Source: G965262015 sp965262015
Lineage (GTDB): Bacteria > Spirochaetota > Leptospiria > Turneriellales > CBDBES01
Assembly (NCBI GenBank): GCA_965262015.1
Contig: OZ253494.1
Location: 372,001 to 436,000 of the forward strand
Direction of reading: 5' to 3'
Length of the DNA stretch: 64,000 bases
Position numbers and translations under genes: made by a program. This document shows positions 25,625 through 35,059 of the stretch, one piece after another; the stretch's first letter is position 1, and each line of letters begins with the position of its first letter. The notes beneath the pieces were generated by a model. It saw only the letters and a program-made list of their open reading frames with translations, searched no databases and was not told the DNA's origin.

Positions 25625-28084
25625 TTATTTTAATAAACAAGAAACTAATTTTTCATTTTCATGCTCATTTGTTTCTAAGGCGATGGCCAAACCATGTTGT
25701 TTCTGTATTCTTTGTAATTGTCTAGCAACACCTGGCTCATCATGCAGATACCCAACCCAAGAACCTGCTTTCACCTGACCAACAATACGGATATATACTA
25801 CCCCAGTGATAGCAATTTGTATTGGTTTATCATGAGGATCAGTGGTATGATCCATATCTTTTTTATATGGACTACTTAATAATAATGATGGTTTCTTGAT
25901 AAGTATACCAATACAAGAATCATGATTATTAGCTAATTTATGTACATAACCATCTTCATTTAATGTCAGTAAATCCCCTTCTGCAAAAGCAGATGTGCTA
26001 TATCGTTTCCACAGAATAGCAATGGAACAACCATATGTAATAGTAACATGATGATTAAATAAAGAGCTTCCATCAACCATAAGAGATTTGCCAGAGCCAT
26101 GTAGACCATCAATCTCATTAGCAAGATGTAGAGCATGTGTCTTCTCTGATAGCAAAACACATGCATGTGCCTCTTTTGAAATAGAAATAAAACTATTTTG
26201 CTGGTTAGATGAAGCAAATAAAGCAGGCTCACATTTACTTGTCATAACTACTCCCCCTATGAAGCCAGCACTAATTCCTTGTTCATTACTTACCGAAAAA
26301 GGTAACTTAGATACATTAGATATTGTATAGGGTACATTACAAACTAGATCATGACTAGCAGTAATATTTAGATAACCACTGTGATCATTTAAATCATGTT
26401 GTTTATTTGCATAAGGGTGTTCATGTTCTAGTGGATATCTAGAATCTTCTAACCGTGGATCATCTGCCTGCACAGCTAACTCAGATTTCTTTTTACCTTG
26501 AGGTGCAAAACGTACTATCCCATGCTTTATTTCGGTTGCAGGCTTTAAACGACTATCATTAGATTGTAAAGCCTTCAGAGATATTTCTTCATTATCAATA
26601 GCAAACTGTACTCTACCCTTTGTTATTTCGTTTCCTTCATTCAATCGTGGATCATCTGCTTGCAAAGCTTTATTAGGTCCAACTTCATTATGTTGGGCAA
26701 GTTGCACAATACCACACCACGCTATATTAGCAGTACGAAGACGTTGATCATTAGATTGTAAAACATGTCCCTGCTTGGCAACACCATCAGAAGCAAGTTG
26801 TACAATACCTGGATATTTAGTTGTTGCCAGTTGCAAGCGAGCATCATTACTTTGGATAGCTAACAAGGCTCCATTGTCTCCATCTTTGGCAAAACGCATT
26901 ATCCCTTCTGCTTTAGTGGTAGCATGTTGTAAGCGAGTATCTGTAGATTCCACTACGGTACCTGGACTAATCGCACAATCCCTAGCTATTTTTACAATAC
27001 CCATACTTTTATAACTGGCAGGATGCAATCTAGAATCATTACTCTGCAAGGCTATATCGGGTTGACTCATGCCATCCTGAGCTAATTGAACTATTCCTGG
27101 ATATTCAGTTGTGGCATGTCTCAGTCTAGCATCATTTGCCTGTACAGCTTTTAGGGGAGACACTTCATTAGATGTTGCCAAACGTACAGTCCCTGGAACT
27201 ACTTCACTGGCATGATTCATTTCTTGAAAGCCGAATTTATTCAATTTATACGTTTGCATGACTTGGTTAGCTGCTACTGTAAAAATCTCAATTTCTAATA
27301 TTTTACACATATAATTTTTAGAATTCTCTGGCTTAGAAAATAATAATCTACCATAACGAGCCAATATAGGGCTAAAATGCCAAAAATATTTTGAAGATGC
27401 CGAAGCCCATAGCTGGCTCTCAGATAAAATTGATTGCCATACTGTTCCATCATTTGACAATTCTAGTTGAAAAGTTTCGGGGAAATAGGTTATTTCTTCA
27501 TGGATAGAGTGTAAACAAATAGCAACACAATAATACGACATCTGTAGATCAAATGTAAGATATTCAGCTGATAAAGTAGAATTAGGTAAAGAAGCCCAAC
27601 CGTAGTCTAACCTTTGATCAATGAGATTTTCAGGTACCCACAATCTGTTATAATTACTAGAGCTTTGTAATGTTAATGGACACTCTGTGGTCACAATACC
27701 ATTGCTAATACAAAACTTTTTGATTATCTCTTTTGACGTGGCAAAAAAAACTATTTGAATTTTACGTGCCTTAGTTAAAGGTAAAAATAAATTGATGGTG
27801 CTATCAGATTTAAAGGTTTGAACAATGAATAACTTTTCCCAATAGCCTTCTTTTAACATGAAAAAAAGAGAAAATTCTAGTAAGCAATCAATATTAAAAT
27901 CAAATGTGATTTTATTAAATGCAGATAACTCTTGCAAGGTAATTTCTATATTACCCATCTGGCGACTAGATAAATCATAACTACATAAAAACTGATTATT
28001 CTTTATTTTAGCATCACCTTTACTAGACGTACCTTGAGTTATTACGATAGGATTAGGTTGAGTAATATTAATAAGGTTATACAT
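25625..28084 (-). CDS. Discoidin-like protein with eight tail-fibre-type repeats
   Basis: An 819-residue protein, not recognised as a whole. The first 270 residues look like beta-sandwich domains. The part at about 165-265 (YGWASLPNSTLSAEYLTFDL, FPETFQLELSNDGTVWQSIL, RYGRLLFSK) resembles an F5/8 type C (discoidin) domain. Eight units of about 32 residues follow, each of the form GIVQLAxDG...ALQSNDxRLxxAT, like repeats in phage tail-fibre proteins. A C-terminal part holds a capsid-decoration-like stretch (AFAEGDLLTLNEDGYVHKLA and VYIRIVGQVKAGSWVGYL). No signal peptide is visible. It stands between purC and an envelope gene, with no other phage gene nearby. Confidence 0.75.
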   Translation of the reverse strand: MYNLINITQPNPIVITQGTSSKGDAKIKNNQFLCSYDLSSRQMGNIEITLQELSAFNKITFDFNIDCLLEFSLFFMLKEGYWEKLFIVQTFKSDSTINLFLPLTKARKIQIVFFATSKEIIKKFCISNGIVTTECPLTLQSSSNYNRLWVPENLIDQRLDYGWASLPNSTLSAEYLTFDLQMSYYCVAICLHSIHEEITYFPETFQLELSNDGTVWQSILSESQLWASASSKYFWHFSPILARYGRLLFSKPENSKNYMCKILEIEIFTVAANQVMQTYKLNKFGFQEMNHASEVVPGTVRLATSNEVSPLKAVQANDARLRHATTEYPGIVQLAQDGMSQPDIALQSNDSRLHPASYKSMGIVKIARDCAISPGTVVESTDTRLQHATTKAEGIMRFAKDGDNGALLAIQSNDARLQLATTKYPGIVQLASDGVAKQGHVLQSNDQRLRTANIAWCGIVQLAQHNEVGPNKALQADDPRLNEGNEITKGRVQFAIDNEEISLKALQSNDSRLKPATEIKHGIVRFAPQGKKKSELAVQADDPRLEDSRYPLEHEHPYANKQHDLNDHSGYLNITASHDLVCNVPYTISNVSKLPFSVSNEQGISAGFIGGVVMTSKCEPALFASSNQQNSFISISKEAHACVLLSEKTHALHLANEIDGLHGSGKSLMVDGSSLFNHHVTITYGCSIAILWKRYSTSAFAEGDLLTLNEDGYVHKLANNHDSCIGILIKKPSLLLSSPYKKDMDHTTDPHDKPIQIAITGVVYIRIVGQVKAGSWVGYLHDEPGVARQLQRIQKQHGLAIALETNEHENEKLVSCLLK
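26446..27213 (-). repeat. Eight 96-bp coding repeats (GIVQLA...SNDxRL)
   Basis: Eight consecutive units of about 32 codons in the discoidin-like gene. The units share G-I/T-V-Q/R-L/F-A and (Q/A)-S/A-N/D-D-x-R-L, and are diverged in between, so the array is old rather than newly expanded. Confidence 0.8.
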
Positions 28085-28101
28085 AAGTAGATAGTTTCAT
28101 G

Positions 28102-29820
28102 TTATTTTTGTGTAGTTATATCTAGTGTAAACTTAATAAGTTGTTTAGAGGAACCATCATGAGATTCAGAAATAGAAAACATATCTAGATATTGGAAATA
28201 ACGAATAAAGTTGCTCATAAAGACTTTTAATATTTGGCTTCTCTTAAGATATATATATATAGCTTGCATTCTTATACCAAGAAAAAAAGGCACTCTTTTG
28301 GTTAATATTTTTAACATTTTATTTTTTGAACCAGGCATTTTATCCATATCTTTAATATTTTGTATTCCTGTTTGTATGTGAACCTTGTGATCTGTAAAAG
28401 TAAAAAGAGATATATACTCCATCAATTTTTTATCTTTACCGAAAGATTTGTATGTAACACGCCACACTGAATTACCAGTCTGGGTTGATAAAGCGATCTT
28501 TTTTTTGTGGGATTGTAAGAAAATAATGTATTTTTTTATGTATTTTTTTATTTGCTCTATTTCTTTTCTGGAAGATACAAAAAATGTAATATTTGTTTTC
28601 CATGCATAAGGTTTGAGTAAATTTTGTTCACTAGGTATAGTGTTTATGTAAAAAGAAATATGTTTAATAAAATTAAAAATATTAATAGTATTTTCTTGGT
28701 GAGCATATACTTTAAAATTTGGACTTATTCGGGATAAACTCTTAAGAATGAAATCAGAGTGGCATGTTAAATGGCCAAACAAAAAACTACTTTGGGGGTA
28801 ATGGTGAACAAGAAAACTAGATTCTGGGGAAGTATGTAATATAATTGTATTAGGACACTGTAAGGCATATTTTTTAAAAAAATCAGGAGAGAAATAATTA
28901 TAGTTTTTGAATATTAAACCACTTTTTAAAACTTGTAGAGAACCCTTAATACCTAATAGCTGGTTCTTAGGTGAAGTGGCTGCTTGTACAATCTTATCCT
29001 TTTCTTGTAGCTTTGTATCAAGTATGGATATACGATGACTGGCAGATAGCTCTTCTGGTGCTTCTTTGTGCAATATTCTCATATCTGGTAATAAATACCG
29101 AAGATATTGCAAGAAACGACTAGATGATTTGGTAGTGCTTATCTGTATACTCTCTAACCAGTAAGTCATGAGTGTATGCCTTTTCATAACGTGAGAAAAT
29201 ACTTTAGGAGGTACCACATCTTTAATGCTTCCTTGATTAGGTACTTCTTTCTGAAGATTTAGAGGATAATTAGCTATTTGTATGCTATTTACATTATGCT
29301 TGATATAGATATGCAATCGATCATAGATAATATAGAACATGTGATTTTTTTTAGTTTCTCGTACAGCTATTCGTTTATTATTAGTAGAATTTAGACTCTT
29401 TTGTATAAGTGTTTTGCAAAGAGAATACAGATGGCGGTATAATTTTCTAGGAAGATGGCTTGGTATAATAAATTGAAAGTTGAACCGATTAACACGTAAT
29501 GTATGTTTACGGATAACTATATATAGAGGTTGATACATACTAACACCATAACCCTTAAGTAGCCTGTTATTAAATAATGGTAGAATTAACTGTTTATTTG
29601 CAAATTTAGTTAAATAAGACCAGTGTTTGATGTTTTTTGTATGAAGTAATGATAAGTAAAAATTTTTCAGTAATTTTTTTGCTTTATGCAAAGAAGCTAC
29701 CTTAATGTATACTAAATCATTTGTAGAATTTGAGTAAAACGAATTAGAACTACGTATAACAGAAACTAGTATAAAGCAGATACAAAAGTAGAAAAAATAT
29801 CGAGTTAACATTCTATTCAC
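28102..29820 (-). CDS. Hypothetical envelope protein, 572 aa
   Basis: Not recognised. One hydrophobic N-terminal segment (YFFYFCICFILVSVIRSS, residues 8-25) acts as a signal peptide or membrane anchor; the rest is hydrophilic, basic and without repeats. It is rich in Lys, Ile, Ser and His. Several stretches look like alternating beta strands, such as RVNRFNFQFIIPSHL and HKVHIQTGIQ. It lies between the discoidin-like gene (17 bases) and the Omp85-like gene (37 bases), all on minus, which suggests one transcript and an envelope role. Confidence 0.65.
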   Translation of the reverse strand: MNRMLTRYFFYFCICFILVSVIRSSNSFYSNSTNDLVYIKVASLHKAKKLLKNFYLSLLHTKNIKHWSYLTKFANKQLILPLFNNRLLKGYGVSMYQPLYIVIRKHTLRVNRFNFQFIIPSHLPRKLYRHLYSLCKTLIQKSLNSTNNKRIAVRETKKNHMFYIIYDRLHIYIKHNVNSIQIANYPLNLQKEVPNQGSIKDVVPPKVFSHVMKRHTLMTYWLESIQISTTKSSSRFLQYLRYLLPDMRILHKEAPEELSASHRISILDTKLQEKDKIVQAATSPKNQLLGIKGSLQVLKSGLIFKNYNYFSPDFFKKYALQCPNTIILHTSPESSFLVHHYPQSSFLFGHLTCHSDFILKSLSRISPNFKVYAHQENTINIFNFIKHISFYINTIPSEQNLLKPYAWKTNITFFVSSRKEIEQIKKYIKKYIIFLQSHKKKIALSTQTGNSVWRVTYKSFGKDKKLMEYISLFTFTDHKVHIQTGIQNIKDMDKMPGSKNKMLKILTKRVPFFLGIRMQAIYIYLKRSQILKVFMSNFIRYFQYLDMFSISESHDGSSKQLIKFTLDITTQK

Positions 29821-29857
29821 TAGTTTAAACGATAAAATGATTATCTCAAGTCAACTA

Positions 29858-31237
29858 TTATCTATTTGGTCTAAAACCAATTGCAACACTAATCCGTAAC
29901 TTATCAATAGCTGAAGCACCTTGCGTGTGAAGTTCATAAGCTATATCTACCCCTAATGCAGGAATAGTAACATATTTAAAATAAAACCTAAAGCCAAATC
30001 CTGGACCATAATATGGTGTAAGAAGATCTTGATTACGCATAAAGAAACCACCTTCAAACAATCCTATAAGGGTGAAAACACCATATTTAAAATTATAAAT
30101 AGGTACCTGGTAGATAATAGCAAGATTAGCATAAGTATCCGCAGAAATTAGAATAGGAGGTAATGTTCTAGAACCTTCTAAACCCCCCAAGCGGTGCTCT
30201 ACGGATTCAGGTAAATTACTATATGCTAGGTAAGAGGCAACAGAAAAAGTATGATCCAAAAATGTTTCTAGAGTATACCGATTTTCAGATAATATTTGGT
30301 ATATAAAATAATCTGTAGCTTCTTGTCTCAGGTTAAATCCTTGCTTAAATTCAAATGATGACCTAATACCCTTATTGTAATATAATCTACTACGTAAGTT
30401 ATTATAAACAAGCTTAATACCAATATTTATAAGGAGAGTACTATTAGGTATATTAATAATTCTTTTATTAGGAGAATCTATATTATTTTCAGGATTTATA
30501 TCAGTTAAAAGAAAATTAAATGTATGGCCTATAGAAAAATTTTGAGTTAGATTGTACCCTAAGGTATATAATAGATCAGCCCGTAATTGTTGAAAGGCTT
30601 GTAGTAATTCACTTTGCACATTTTTATTTTCTGTATAAATAGATCCTGCTGAATGACGTATTTCACCAAAAAAATTAGTCGCCCCAAAATAGGGAACTAT
30701 TAACCCAGTGAGATATTGCCAGCCTCTATTAGATCCAATACCTCCCATAGTGACACCAATATCATAACCAAGAAAATTAGATTCTACTAGGAAAGCACCG
30801 CCTAATATAGTGTCTTGTAAATAATAGAAAATGGGGAAAACATACAAACTCCATTTCTCTTTAAGTACAATATGAATAATAACACCCTTGCCTTTATCTC
30901 TTTGATAAAGAATAGTAACATTAGATACGAGGTTAGATTTATAGGCATTTTCTAGGAGATCTGTGACATTAAATTGAGATAGTAGATTACCTGGCTGGTT
31001 TTTAAGCCATCTTTTGATAACAGTTAGATTAGTTTTTTTATTATTCTTGATTTGTATACTAGAAATTTTTTTATCACCATGTTGCTGTAGAAACTTTTGT
31101 TTCTGTTGCTGAGCACTCTTGATTTTTAATGCAATATTATATACTGCTGTATCAGTTTTAGATTTAGAAGTGGGAGCTGAGGAATAAGTACTATCACAAA
31201 TAATTAATAGAAAAATAATCAAAAATTGATATATCAT
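29858..31237 (-). CDS. Omp85/BamA-like outer membrane protein
   Basis: A 459-residue protein with a signal peptide (YQFLIIFLLIICDSTYSS), a POTRA-like domain at about 55-135 (ISSIQIKNNKKTNLTVIKRW, then LLENAYKSNLVSNVTILYQR and GVIIHIVLKEKW), and a C-terminal barrel. The barrel shows typical strands and Gly-rich turns, including RLGGLEGSRTLPP and YYGPGFGFRFYFKYVTIPAL, and ends with an aromatic/Arg-rich strand (ISVAIGFRPNR). With one POTRA it is shorter than BamA and resembles ShlB/TamA-like or surface-antigen (bacterial surface antigen D15) proteins. Exact role is unknown. Confidence 0.78.
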   Translation of the reverse strand: MIYQFLIIFLLIICDSTYSSAPTSKSKTDTAVYNIALKIKSAQQQKQKFLQQHGDKKISSIQIKNNKKTNLTVIKRWLKNQPGNLLSQFNVTDLLENAYKSNLVSNVTILYQRDKGKGVIIHIVLKEKWSLYVFPIFYYLQDTILGGAFLVESNFLGYDIGVTMGGIGSNRGWQYLTGLIVPYFGATNFFGEIRHSAGSIYTENKNVQSELLQAFQQLRADLLYTLGYNLTQNFSIGHTFNFLLTDINPENNIDSPNKRIINIPNSTLLINIGIKLVYNNLRSRLYYNKGIRSSFEFKQGFNLRQEATDYFIYQILSENRYTLETFLDHTFSVASYLAYSNLPESVEHRLGGLEGSRTLPPILISADTYANLAIIYQVPIYNFKYGVFTLIGLFEGGFFMRNQDLLTPYYGPGFGFRFYFKYVTIPALGVDIAYELHTQGASAIDKLRISVAIGFRPNR

Positions 31238-31300
31238 TATATTCTCTGTTACAATAGAAGTAAATTAAGCATACTTAGTATGTGAAATAAAGCTAATATT

Positions 31301-32447
31301 TTTCATTTTAAAGTGCAAAATACGTTTAAATAATAAGATCATTATTTACTCATAGAGTAAATAACGTCCAAACAATAAACTACATACATTTACCATTTGT
31401 GGAACAAGAGGTCATTCATGATTCTCATTCTGAACAAATATTAGGTAGAGAGTGGGTATCAGTTCTGGACAAAATAGACTTGGGTTAATCGTTCTTCCTT
31501 GTTAAGGATAGCCTATACATGTTATTGATCATAGTACAAGATCTAAATATATTTTTTTAACGCCTGATAATTTATTCTTTCTGTCAAAATATTTTTTTAG
31601 TTGTTTGATAGCATTCTCAACTTGTCTCTTTTGACATAGTAAACCTGGGTCACATGCATATACGGAGACATGTAGCATTTTCTATAAATTCTATGTTTTA
31701 TATTCATCTATCGCAAATTATCCCCATATATTTTCCACTTAAAAAAATAAATATTCCCATGAATTTAATAATGTTTCTGCTTGTAGATTAGGTATAGCCA
31801 TTATCTTCCAAAATACTTGTTTCTTACCACAACCACAATATAGTCATTCTTAATGTACATTGTATCTATTCCCCATACTCCAAAAGTCTTTTTATACTAT
31901 TTCTCATGTTATGAATAGACCTCTAAAATAAGTATTTTTAGCTCTGTATGGACTAATATAGTCCCTCAGATAAGATGCCTTTTTTTTTTAACCACAGATA
32001 TTTATACCATATTTCAAAACACCACAAGGTATTATCCTTAAAATAGAATATAATTTTATAGAGTGTTTCGTGTGATATTTGTATATTTTTATTTTTGAAG
32101 TGTAGGCTCATTGATTTTGGTGACCATTCTATTTTGGGACATTTTTCTATTACAGCCATGAGTTTTATATTATAATATTTTGCTTATTTTTTTTGCGTAG
32201 TATTTTTTACCTTTGTGAAGTATTATGCATATTTAGCCTCTTATATGCGATGATTGATTTTATCTTTATTTTATAAAAAACAGCAGATTTTAGTATATTT
32301 GTTTTATGAGCTATTTTTCTATAGCTTATATTATCTGATCAATATTTGTTGTTCTATATTCTCATAAGCTATTTCTCCTATGTCTTATTACTTAAGAAGA
32401 ATGGTTTATAAATATCTCAAATCGTCCAGAGCTGAAATTAACTTTTC
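31301..32447 (-). mobile_element. Second IS30-type element, heavily degraded
   Basis: The left end on minus, near 32447 (GAAAAGTTAATTTCAG), matches the 8358 copy. Inward of it on minus, ISYRKIAHKTNILKSAVFYK corresponds to the helix-turn-helix of that copy, and a 68-codon open piece at 31953-32159 gives SLHFKNKNIQISHETLYKII. Weaker similarity to the central part follows near 31700-31850. The right-end motif is at 31301-31320. The segment 31500-31690 reads differently on minus (RQVENAIKQLKKYFDRKNK) and may be foreign to the element. All frames are broken. Confidence 0.6.
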
Positions 32448-32458
32448 ATTTTATATAC

Positions 32459-32566
32459 TGCACAAAAAAATCTTGATGAGATTATACAAAAAATCAATTC
32501 ACGATCAAGAAAAGCATTAGGCTACTTAACACCCAATGCTGATTTTTATCAGCTTCAAATATGGTA
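32459..32566 (+). pseudogene. IS30-type transposase C-terminal fragment
   Basis: On plus, the reading AQKNLDEIIQKINSRSRKAL then GYLTPN matches the end of the transposase at 9430-9500. It is in the opposite direction to the adjacent degraded copy, so at least two insertions or a rearrangement occurred here. It stops against the 3' end of the RND gene. Confidence 0.7.
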
Positions 32567-35029
32567 TTAAGAATCATCAAGCAAAAAAAGAAAAGATGGT
32601 AGAATAATCATGGTTGTTATTAATATAAGAGTTAAACCTACTATTGCTAGTAAGCCCAAACTCTTAATCATTAAATTGTTTGCAAATAGCAGGACGCCAA
32701 ACCCTGTTAAGGTTGTTGCATATGATAAAAATATTGCCCCACTCACTCCATTTACGGCAGACTTAATCTTTTTACCCTCTTCCATATACCGATAATACAA
32801 GTGAATAGAACTGTCAATACCAACACCAATAAATATAGGATATAAAATAATACTCAAGATATTAGGCTGTACATCAAATAAACCTTGTATACCAAGTAGA
32901 TATAAAATACCAAGTACAATTGGCATAAAGACAATTAGACCTTGTTTAAAGCTTGATAAGTTAAAAGATGAAAAAAAGTAGATTACCATAAATACCAGTG
33001 ATAGAATCAGCCATCCATCTTTTTGGATAGAGGTTATAATTTCTCCCAGAATAAATGGAGGCGAAGCAACTTCTATTGGATTATTATCTATTCGTAGAGA
33101 ATAAAGCATTCGAGACAATATCATTACTTCTTCACCATCTTCTAGGTCAATTCCTGAATATAATAATATCTTTTGTTGATTATGAGGTCTACCTCTTGTA
33201 TTCCCCTGCAAATTATTTACAATGAATTCTGGTAAACTCTTTAATGTGATCTTTTGGTAGATTAATGCATCTTTAAGTGTTTTAAGATTATCTTTTTCTT
33301 GCTTATTAAGACCTTCTAGATACTTTTGATTCTTTTGCAAAAGACTACGAATTTTACGAATGATGTTTAATTTGACAGATTGATCTTTGGGTATAAAGGT
33401 GTCTAATGTAAGTACTCGATTAATCATTGGATCATCTTTATGTAACTTTTGTTTTAACTTTTTAATGGCAGTAACAATTTTATTTCTATGTTCTTTATTA
33501 TTTGCAATGATTAATATAGGAACTGTAAATTGTCTATTAAAAACAGCACTAATCTCTTTATCTAATTGAAAAGATAGTAAGTGCGGATTCGTTATTAATT
33601 TATTGGCATCCGTATCAAAATAAAGTTTAGGTAAACCTAACGTCGTGATGGTTAATAGTATTCCAGATAACCATAAAATTACCTTAGGTTTTTTCCATAA
33701 AAAATTTAGGGGAGAAAAAGTAATAGATGTTCGCTTAAACTGAAAATCAAACTTATCTATTAAAATCAGCATAGTAGGTAACATAAAGATAATATAAGCC
33801 ATAAAAGTACATAGCATACTAAGAGAAGCAATAAGACCAAATTCAGCGAATGCCCTAAATTCACTATAAAGTAAAACAATAAACACAAATCCACTAGTGC
33901 TAGCAGCAAGAAAAGAAGCCGTACCTGTATTACATAGCATATTTGTAAAAGCAGTTTTCACATCTATTTCTTTATGAGAGATTTCTTCTATAAATCGTAC
34001 TAAAAAATGGATACCGAAATCAACACCCAAACCAAATATAATAGCAATGACAAAAGTACTTACTAGGTTAAGAGAAGAAATAAAAAAGCTACTAAGTCCA
34101 AGTGTAAATAGTATACCTACACATAAACTTACCAATAATAAGGAGACAATTAGTAGATTACGAAAATAAACAAGTAAGATTACTAAAATACCTGTAATGA
34201 CCAGTATCGTTATTTTTTTAAGATCTTGCTGAAGAACATGAATAGTATCAGATTTTTTTTGATATCTACCTGTTATATTAATGGATATATTTTTATCTTT
34301 AAGTATATCAGAATCTAAAGTAGCTTGAATATTTTGGTTAGTGTTATGAACTAATTGTTTTGCCCAGTTGATATTCAAAGAAGATTGTATAGGTCTTGCA
34401 AAAAAAACAAAAACATGTTGTTTTTGTGCAGATAAATATCTATGAAAATAAGTTGTATTCTGTGCCTGTTTAGATATACTCTTCTGGGGTGTTTGTATTG
34501 CATATTTTTTTTGATATTTGTCTAGAATATCCTTGTAATCAAACTCTTGTTTATTAATATCCAGGTCAAAGACTAGATTGGTACGTGCCCTACTTTTTTC
34601 AGAGCTAATTTTTTTTTGTAATCGTTGGTATAAGATATTTAGATCTGGTACATCAAGATATAACAAAATATTTTTCTTAAAAAATGGATTTGGTGATTGA
34701 TAAGCCAACCATTGAATCTCTGGCATGGTTTTCATACGCTCTACCAATAAATCAATACCAAGTTTACCTGTTTCAAAATCTGGACTTTTAACAACTATAA
34801 TATGATTATCCGAGTGACCGAACAAGTTGTTTGCTTTGTCTAGTGTTTTTAGTAAATGATGATCATCTGGCAATAAAGCATCCAGAGAAGCATCTATGCG
34901 AATTTTCTGAATTAAAAAAAACGATATCACTACCAATATGATAGAAGATAATAATACGATTACCCGGTAACGAAAAATAAAAGAAGCAAGTTTATAAAAC
35001 AATAAGGATAAAAAATGATTGTGTTTCAT
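32567..35029 (-). CDS. RND/MMPL-family exporter
   Basis: An 820-residue inner-membrane protein of the RND superfamily in its single-gene MMPL/HpnN-like form, likely proton driven; the substrate is unknown. It has two similar halves: an N-terminal span (about 18-38), a large periplasmic domain, then about five spans, and the same again. Each half carries the family's membrane motif: FGLGVDFGIHFLVRFIEE in the first and IGVGIDSSIHLYYRYMEE in the second. The conserved Asp is kept in both. It is the last gene of the minus run that contains fliM. The C-terminus ends just at the IS30 fragment. Confidence 0.88.
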   Translation of the reverse strand: MKHNHFLSLLFYKLASFIFRYRVIVLLSSIILVVISFFLIQKIRIDASLDALLPDDHHLLKTLDKANNLFGHSDNHIIVVKSPDFETGKLGIDLLVERMKTMPEIQWLAYQSPNPFFKKNILLYLDVPDLNILYQRLQKKISSEKSRARTNLVFDLDINKQEFDYKDILDKYQKKYAIQTPQKSISKQAQNTTYFHRYLSAQKQHVFVFFARPIQSSLNINWAKQLVHNTNQNIQATLDSDILKDKNISINITGRYQKKSDTIHVLQQDLKKITILVITGILVILLVYFRNLLIVSLLLVSLCVGILFTLGLSSFFISSLNLVSTFVIAIIFGLGVDFGIHFLVRFIEEISHKEIDVKTAFTNMLCNTGTASFLAASTSGFVFIVLLYSEFRAFAEFGLIASLSMLCTFMAYIIFMLPTMLILIDKFDFQFKRTSITFSPLNFLWKKPKVILWLSGILLTITTLGLPKLYFDTDANKLITNPHLLSFQLDKEISAVFNRQFTVPILIIANNKEHRNKIVTAIKKLKQKLHKDDPMINRVLTLDTFIPKDQSVKLNIIRKIRSLLQKNQKYLEGLNKQEKDNLKTLKDALIYQKITLKSLPEFIVNNLQGNTRGRPHNQQKILLYSGIDLEDGEEVMILSRMLYSLRIDNNPIEVASPPFILGEIITSIQKDGWLILSLVFMVIYFFSSFNLSSFKQGLIVFMPIVLGILYLLGIQGLFDVQPNILSIILYPIFIGVGIDSSIHLYYRYMEEGKKIKSAVNGVSGAIFLSYATTLTGFGVLLFANNLMIKSLGLLAIVGLTLILITTMIILPSFLFLLDDS

Positions 35030-35059
35030 GATAATACCAGAGAAATCTAGAGTGAAACC

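Noticed and set aside
25625..28084. Intact prophage
   Set aside because: Only the fibre-like repeat gene is present. The neighbours are purine and envelope genes, with no integrase, terminase or capsid gene.
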